A DNA stretch of 9,533 nucleotides from an uncultured Clostridia bacterium (GTDB taxonomy: Bacteria; Bacillota; Clostridia; TANB77; CAG-508), in assembly GCA_947628395.1 (NCBI GenBank), contig CANQZP010000052.1:1-9533 (forward strand), given 5' to 3'. The notes under the pieces are model-generated. The model saw nothing but the letters and a program-made list of their open reading frames with translations, made no database searches and was not told the DNA's origin. Positions within the stretch are counted from its first letter, which is position 1; each line of letters begins with the position of its first letter. The translations under genes were made by a program, and so were the position numbers. Positions 6,220 through 9,533 of the stretch are shown piece after piece.

Positions 6220-6900
6220 TTATTCCCCATAATTAATTTCAAGCACCCCATCATACTTATTAATAAAAACCTCCGAAGAAACCTCATACGAAATACTCTT
6301 CCCATCAGCCTCTAACTCATCCTTAAGACCACCCTTAACATTAATAGCACTCTCCAAATACTTACTATCACCAATAGCCTTAACAACATAAGGAGAAATA
6401 ATCCTCTCAGTATTCACAAAAATAAACTTATTCTGAATATTAACAATATCAGAAACAGAAACAATCCTTTTATCATTAATAGAAATAGCCTCTGCGCCAG
6501 CATGCTTAAGCTCATTTACTAAATACAATATATCATTATAAGTAATTCGCGAATCCCCATCAGAAAGAGTAATAGTAATTCCAGGACCCTTGACATCAGT
6601 ATATCCAAGACTCATATTAGCCTTTTTCAAATCCTGATTTAAAAGATTTAACGCTCCCTGTTCATCCTGAGACTCCTTATTATATTGCTCAATAAGCTTA
6701 TTATTTTCCTCTAAACTGCTACTTACCTCTTCATACTTTTCCTTCCAAGAAGCAAGTTCCTCTCTTAATTCACTTTCCCTCATAGCACCAATACCAGAAT
6801 TCTCAATTACTTCAACACTCTTAAATTGAACAAACATTACACTAATTAAAAGAATACATATAATTCCAATAGTAATAGCCATAACTACTTTGCCCTTCAA
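6220..6900 (-). CDS. DUF881 family membrane-anchored coiled-coil protein (second of two)
   Basis: A 226-residue product with a hydrophobic N-terminal anchor (about 5-24), a charged coiled-coil region (about 41-97) and an extracytoplasmic DUF881 domain with GPGITITLSD (105-114), LVNELKHAGAEAISINDKRI (127-146) and SPYVVKAIGD (about 168-177). DUF881 proteins (YlxW/YlxX-like) commonly occur in pairs next to divIB and ftsA in Gram-positive bacteria; their role in division is not defined. The start is uncertain. TTG at 6900 has AGAGG 8 bp upstream and gives MKGKVVMAIT. GTG at 6909 and ATG at 6882 are alternatives. The gene begins 11 bp after the stop codon of its paralogue, suggesting coupled expression and tandem duplication. 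Confidence 0.87.
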   Translation of the reverse strand: MKGKVVMAITIGIICILLISVMFVQFKSVEVIENSGIGAMRESELREELASWKEKYEEVSSSLEENNKLIEQYNKESQDEQGALNLLNQDLKKANMSLGYTDVKGPGITITLSDGDSRITYNDILYLVNELKHAGAEAISINDKRIVSVSDIVNIQNKFIFVNTERIISPYVVKAIGDSKYLESAINVKGGLKDELEADGKSISYEVSSEVFINKYDGVLEINYGE

Positions 6901-6911
6901 AAAAAACACCT

Positions 6912-7625
6912 CTATTCCACAATTTGCATATATTCAGTCTTATAAACACCTTCATATTTAGGGACTGTAATATCATCAGACTTTTCCATTTTTACCTGAA
7001 CCCCATCTTCTTCCATCAATTCCAAATATCCACCAGGTCTATCAAGTGCACCATACAATTTTTCTGGAAGGCCAATAGCCTTTATTTTAAAAGGAACACC
7101 TATCTTTTCATCATTTACCTTAACAATATTTCCTGAACAATTAATTGCAGTTGAAAAAACAACTCTTTGTCCATTTATAGAAACCGCTTCTGCCCCAGCA
7201 TTGAAAAGCTCATTTACAACCTCTACCAAATCTAAATCATGAACAAGATAATCATTTAAATTTCCAGCAAGCTCAGAATCATTTGCATCATTAAGTTCAA
7301 TAGTAATTCCCTTACCAGTAATCTCAGTAAGCCCTAATAAAATATTAGCATCATTAATCTGCTTTTCCATATTTTGAGCATCAGTATTATCCTTAGCTGC
7401 AACATTTCTCAAATTCTCTAATTCCTCCATAGACTGCTCTAAAAGCTTGTACTCATTTTCATACTTTTCCTTCGCCTTTAAAACATTATCCCTCAATTTA
7501 TTTTCAGTCATGGACTGAACCACAGGCCCTGTATCCCAAGTAGTAACAGTTTTTACCTGAACACAAATTCCAGCCGTCATCAAAAAACAAATTATTCCAA
7601 TAATAAAGTAACCACTTTTTTTCAT
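6912..7625 (-). CDS. DUF881 family membrane-anchored coiled-coil protein (first of two)
   Basis: A 237-residue paralogue of the next gene with the same plan: N-terminal membrane anchor (about 5-22), coiled coil (about 44-92) and DUF881 domain with GKGITIELNDAND (104-116), VVNELFNAGAEAVSINGQRVV (136-156) and PFKIKAIG (178-185). The domain is thought to face outside the membrane, given the anchor orientation. AGGAGGG lies about 12 bp before ATG 7625, a slightly long spacing. An insertion of around ten residues after ELNDAND (about 117-131) distinguishes it from its neighbour. It is 63 bp downstream of divIB with no clear promoter between them. Function unknown beyond its place in the division cluster. 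Confidence 0.9.
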   Translation of the reverse strand: MKKSGYFIIGIICFLMTAGICVQVKTVTTWDTGPVVQSMTENKLRDNVLKAKEKYENEYKLLEQSMEELENLRNVAAKDNTDAQNMEKQINDANILLGLTEITGKGITIELNDANDSELAGNLNDYLVHDLDLVEVVNELFNAGAEAVSINGQRVVFSTAINCSGNIVKVNDEKIGVPFKIKAIGLPEKLYGALDRPGGYLELMEEDGVQVKMEKSDDITVPKYEGVYKTEYMQIVE

Positions 7626-7688
7626 ACTTAATCAATTCCCTCCTAAAGTACAAATCCATTTAAAAAACTAAATTTCTATATACTTTTT

Positions 7689-8597
7689 CTAAACAGACTG
7701 TCTAAAAAACGGTGCATCCTCATTTAAATTACCATTAACAAAAATTTCTCCTTTGTTTCCCTGCTCTGAATTAATAATTTCCTTCATCCATAAAATACGT
7801 GTATTTAAATCATCTGCTTTACCCAAATAAGCAACCTTATTTTCAGTTTCCAAAATAAGCTTATAATCTTTAGAATTAGAAACATCTATCTTTGTAATTA
7901 AGTTATTCACTTCATAATTCTCAGCAACATTCATAATCTTTAAAACAGTATCCAATTTTTTCAAATCATCTTCATTTAAACGATTCTTATTATTTGGATT
8001 TTGAATCATATCATCAAATTTTGTAGAAAAACCAAGTAAAATCGGCAACTCTAATTTTTCATTAGAACGCTCTAAAATATAACCATTATCATCTATATAT
8101 ATGTATTCTCCTTCATTATATTGAACTAAGAAATCAGGAGTTCTTTCCTTTACAACAAACTTTATTTTATTAGGAAAAACCCTGTTTATTTTAATTTCAT
8201 CAATATAAGGGTTTTTCCCAAGTTTTTCTCGAATTTCTTTTTTACTTACAGTAAACAAATTATTAGATTCGCCGATTCCTGACAATTTTTTTAACTCATC
8301 AGATGATACCTTTTCATTTTTCTCAACAATTATTTCTTTTATATTAAACATAGGTGCCATACAAAGAAAAGCTACAACAGCAAATAGAATAATAAGTAAA
8401 ATAGCAATTTTCACAATCTTTAAAGACTTTTTCTTTTTAGGCTTCTTTTGCTTCTTTTTACTAGAATTCTTAGTAGACTTCTTAGTCGTGTTTTTCGATT
8501 TTGGTTTTAAATTATTTTTATTATTATTTGATGAAATACCAATAAAAACTTCATTATCAAAATCAAATTTATTATTATCCTTCTTCTTTTGTTTCAC
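7689..8597 (-). CDS. divIB: Cell division protein DivIB/FtsQ
   Basis: DivIB (FtsQ in Gram-negatives) is a bitopic divisome protein that binds FtsL and DivIC and helps control septal wall synthesis. The 302-residue product has a long Lys/Asn-rich cytoplasmic tail (1-60) and one membrane segment (about 61-82, IVKIAILLIILFAVVAFLC). A POTRA domain begins FNIKEIIVEKNEKVS (about 84) and includes the FtsQ-like NPYIDEIKINRVFPNKIKFVVKERTP (about 129-154); the beta domain follows. No downstream Met precedes the membrane segment. GTG 8597 is preferred: it lies 7 bp after the corrected murA stop with AGAGG about 10 bp upstream. GTG 8630 would overlap murA and has a poor ribosome site. The very basic, low-complexity tail is longer than in many homologues. 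Confidence 0.92.
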   Translation of the reverse strand: MKQKKKDNNKFDFDNEVFIGISSNNNKNNLKPKSKNTTKKSTKNSSKKKQKKPKKKKSLKIVKIAILLIILFAVVAFLCMAPMFNIKEIIVEKNEKVSSDELKKLSGIGESNNLFTVSKKEIREKLGKNPYIDEIKINRVFPNKIKFVVKERTPDFLVQYNEGEYIYIDDNGYILERSNEKLELPILLGFSTKFDDMIQNPNNKNRLNEDDLKKLDTVLKIMNVAENYEVNNLITKIDVSNSKDYKLILETENKVAYLGKADDLNTRILWMKEIINSEQGNKGEIFVNGNLNEDAPFFRQSV

Positions 8598-8604
8598 TCC
8601 TCTT

Positions 8605-9533
8605 TCACCTCTCTTCTTCAATCTGTGCACCTATCTTAATTAATTTATTTACTAAATTTTCATAACCTCTTTTAACATACTCAATATTTTCTACCTGAGT
8701 TATTCCCTGAGCAGAAAGTCCAGCCAAAATCAAAGCCGCTCCGACCTCTTAAATCAGTAGCCTTCACATTAGCTCCAGAAAGTTTTCTTACACCCTTAAC
8801 AATAGCAGTCTTCCCTTCAACAACAACCTTAGCTCCCATTCTATTTAATTCAGGTATATATTTAAATCTATTTTCAAAAATATTTTCTGTAACAATTGAT
8901 GTTCCTTTAGCAGTAGAAAGCATACTCAAAAAAATTGATTGCATATCTGTAGGAAATCCAGGATAAGGCATTGTCTTTATATCTATAGCTCTCAACCTCT
9001 TAGGAGCTTCAATCAAAATCCTATTTTTTTCTTTGAATATTTTACAATTAGCCTCTTCAAGCTTAGAAATAACAGGTTGAAGATATTCATAATTAGTCTT
9101 TAAAAGCTCTAATTTACTACCAGTAGAAGCAGCCATAGCTAAAAATGTACCAGTCTCAATTCTATCAGGCATAATATTATAAGAAACATCTCTTAGTGAC
9201 TTAACACCATCTATTACAATTATACTAGAACCTGCACCAGTAATTTTTGCCCCCATCTTATTTAAAAAATTTTGCAAATCGACAATCTCAGGTTCCATAG
9301 CTGCATTATTAATTATAGTTTTACCATCTGCTAAAACTGATGAAAGCATTAAATTTTCAGTAGCACCCACGCTTGGAAATTCTAATTGTATTTCTGTTCC
9401 CACTATTTTATCACAACTACATATAATATATCCAGCATTTTCTTCAATATTTATACCTAATTTTTTAAAACCATCTATATGTAAATCAATAGGCCTACTA
9501 CCAATATCACATCCACCTGTTTGTGATAGTTTG
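8605..9533 (-). CDS. murA: UDP-GlcNAc 1-carboxyvinyltransferase MurA, 5'-partial, with a 1-nt frameshift
   Basis: MurA transfers enolpyruvate from PEP to UDP-N-acetylglucosamine, the first committed step of peptidoglycan synthesis. The frame is open to the window edge, and about 110 N-terminal residues are outside. The first visible residues KLSQTGGCDIGSRPIDLHI include the active-site Cys (codon 9511-9509, equivalent to E. coli Cys115), so the enzyme is of the fosfomycin-targetable type. Further on are PSVGATEN, MPDRIETGTFLA, PYPGFPTDMQ and NRMGAKV. At 8746-8740 GGT-C-GGA carries one extra base. Correcting it gives DLRGGAALILAGLSAQGITQVENIEYVKRGYENL and stop TGA at 8607-8605. The uncorrected frame ends at 8681 and loses the conserved Arg of KRGYEN (E. 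coli Arg397). The apparent GTG start at 9403 is internal and not a real start. Confidence 0.93.

Noticed and set aside
6271..6276. Third TCGGAG hexamer as a possible frameshift site
   Set aside because: The DUF881 gene reads straight through it as TCG-GAG with the family sequence intact on both sides.
8681..9403. A separate 240-residue protein starting at GTG 9403
   Set aside because: The frame continues upstream to the window end with good MurA sequence including the active-site Cys, and its C-terminal end is a frameshift product.

Overview
The window looks like a chromosome segment of a low-GC, endospore-forming Bacillota of clostridial type. Three products are sporulation-specific (SpoVAD, SpoVAE, SpoIIGA). 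The division cluster has the order usual for Clostridia: murA, divIB/ftsQ, two DUF881 genes, small basic protein gene, ftsA, ftsZ, spoIIGA. Coding is AT-rich, Shine-Dalgarno sites are strong, and GTG and TTG starts are used. Genus cannot be settled from the sequence.

Layout. Positions 1-138 hold copy 1 of a hairpin-rich repeat. Positions 169-1599 (+) carry spoVAD and spoVAE, which act late in sporulation to move dipicolinic acid (Ca-DPA) into the forespore. Positions 1600-1956 have no gene; they hold a structured stem region and copy 2 of the repeat, in the same orientation as copy 1. From 1957 to the window end everything is on the minus strand, transcribed from high to low coordinates: partial murA, divIB, two DUF881 genes, a 294-bp imperfect palindrome (MITE-like), sbp, ftsA, ftsZ, an intrinsic terminator, then spoIIGA behind what may be its own promoter.

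How the genes fit. MurA makes a peptidoglycan precursor. DivIB, FtsA and FtsZ build the division ring, which also forms the asymmetric sporulation septum. SpoIIGA senses engulfment-stage signalling from the forespore and processes pro-sigma-E in the mother cell. Its normal partner gene sigE, usually next to it, is absent here: the sequence past spoIIGA runs into repeats and the convergent spoVA genes, which suggests a rearrangement breakpoint.

Most notable points. (1) spoVAE and murA are each broken by one extra base, at the same local sequence T-CGG-AG, with an in-frame CGG codon at the break; by eye no intact gene here uses CGG in frame. This may be sequence error, parallel mutation or, more speculatively, +1 recoding. 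(2) The two 104-nt repeat cores are identical except that the 3-nt loop of a 17-bp hairpin is AAA in one and TTT in the other, as if the hairpin had flipped. (3) A large palindromic element sits inside the division operon. (4) A short motif, CCGGGAG-N5/6-GTC, recurs at the edge of every repeat element. No tRNA, rRNA, CRISPR array or transposase gene was seen.
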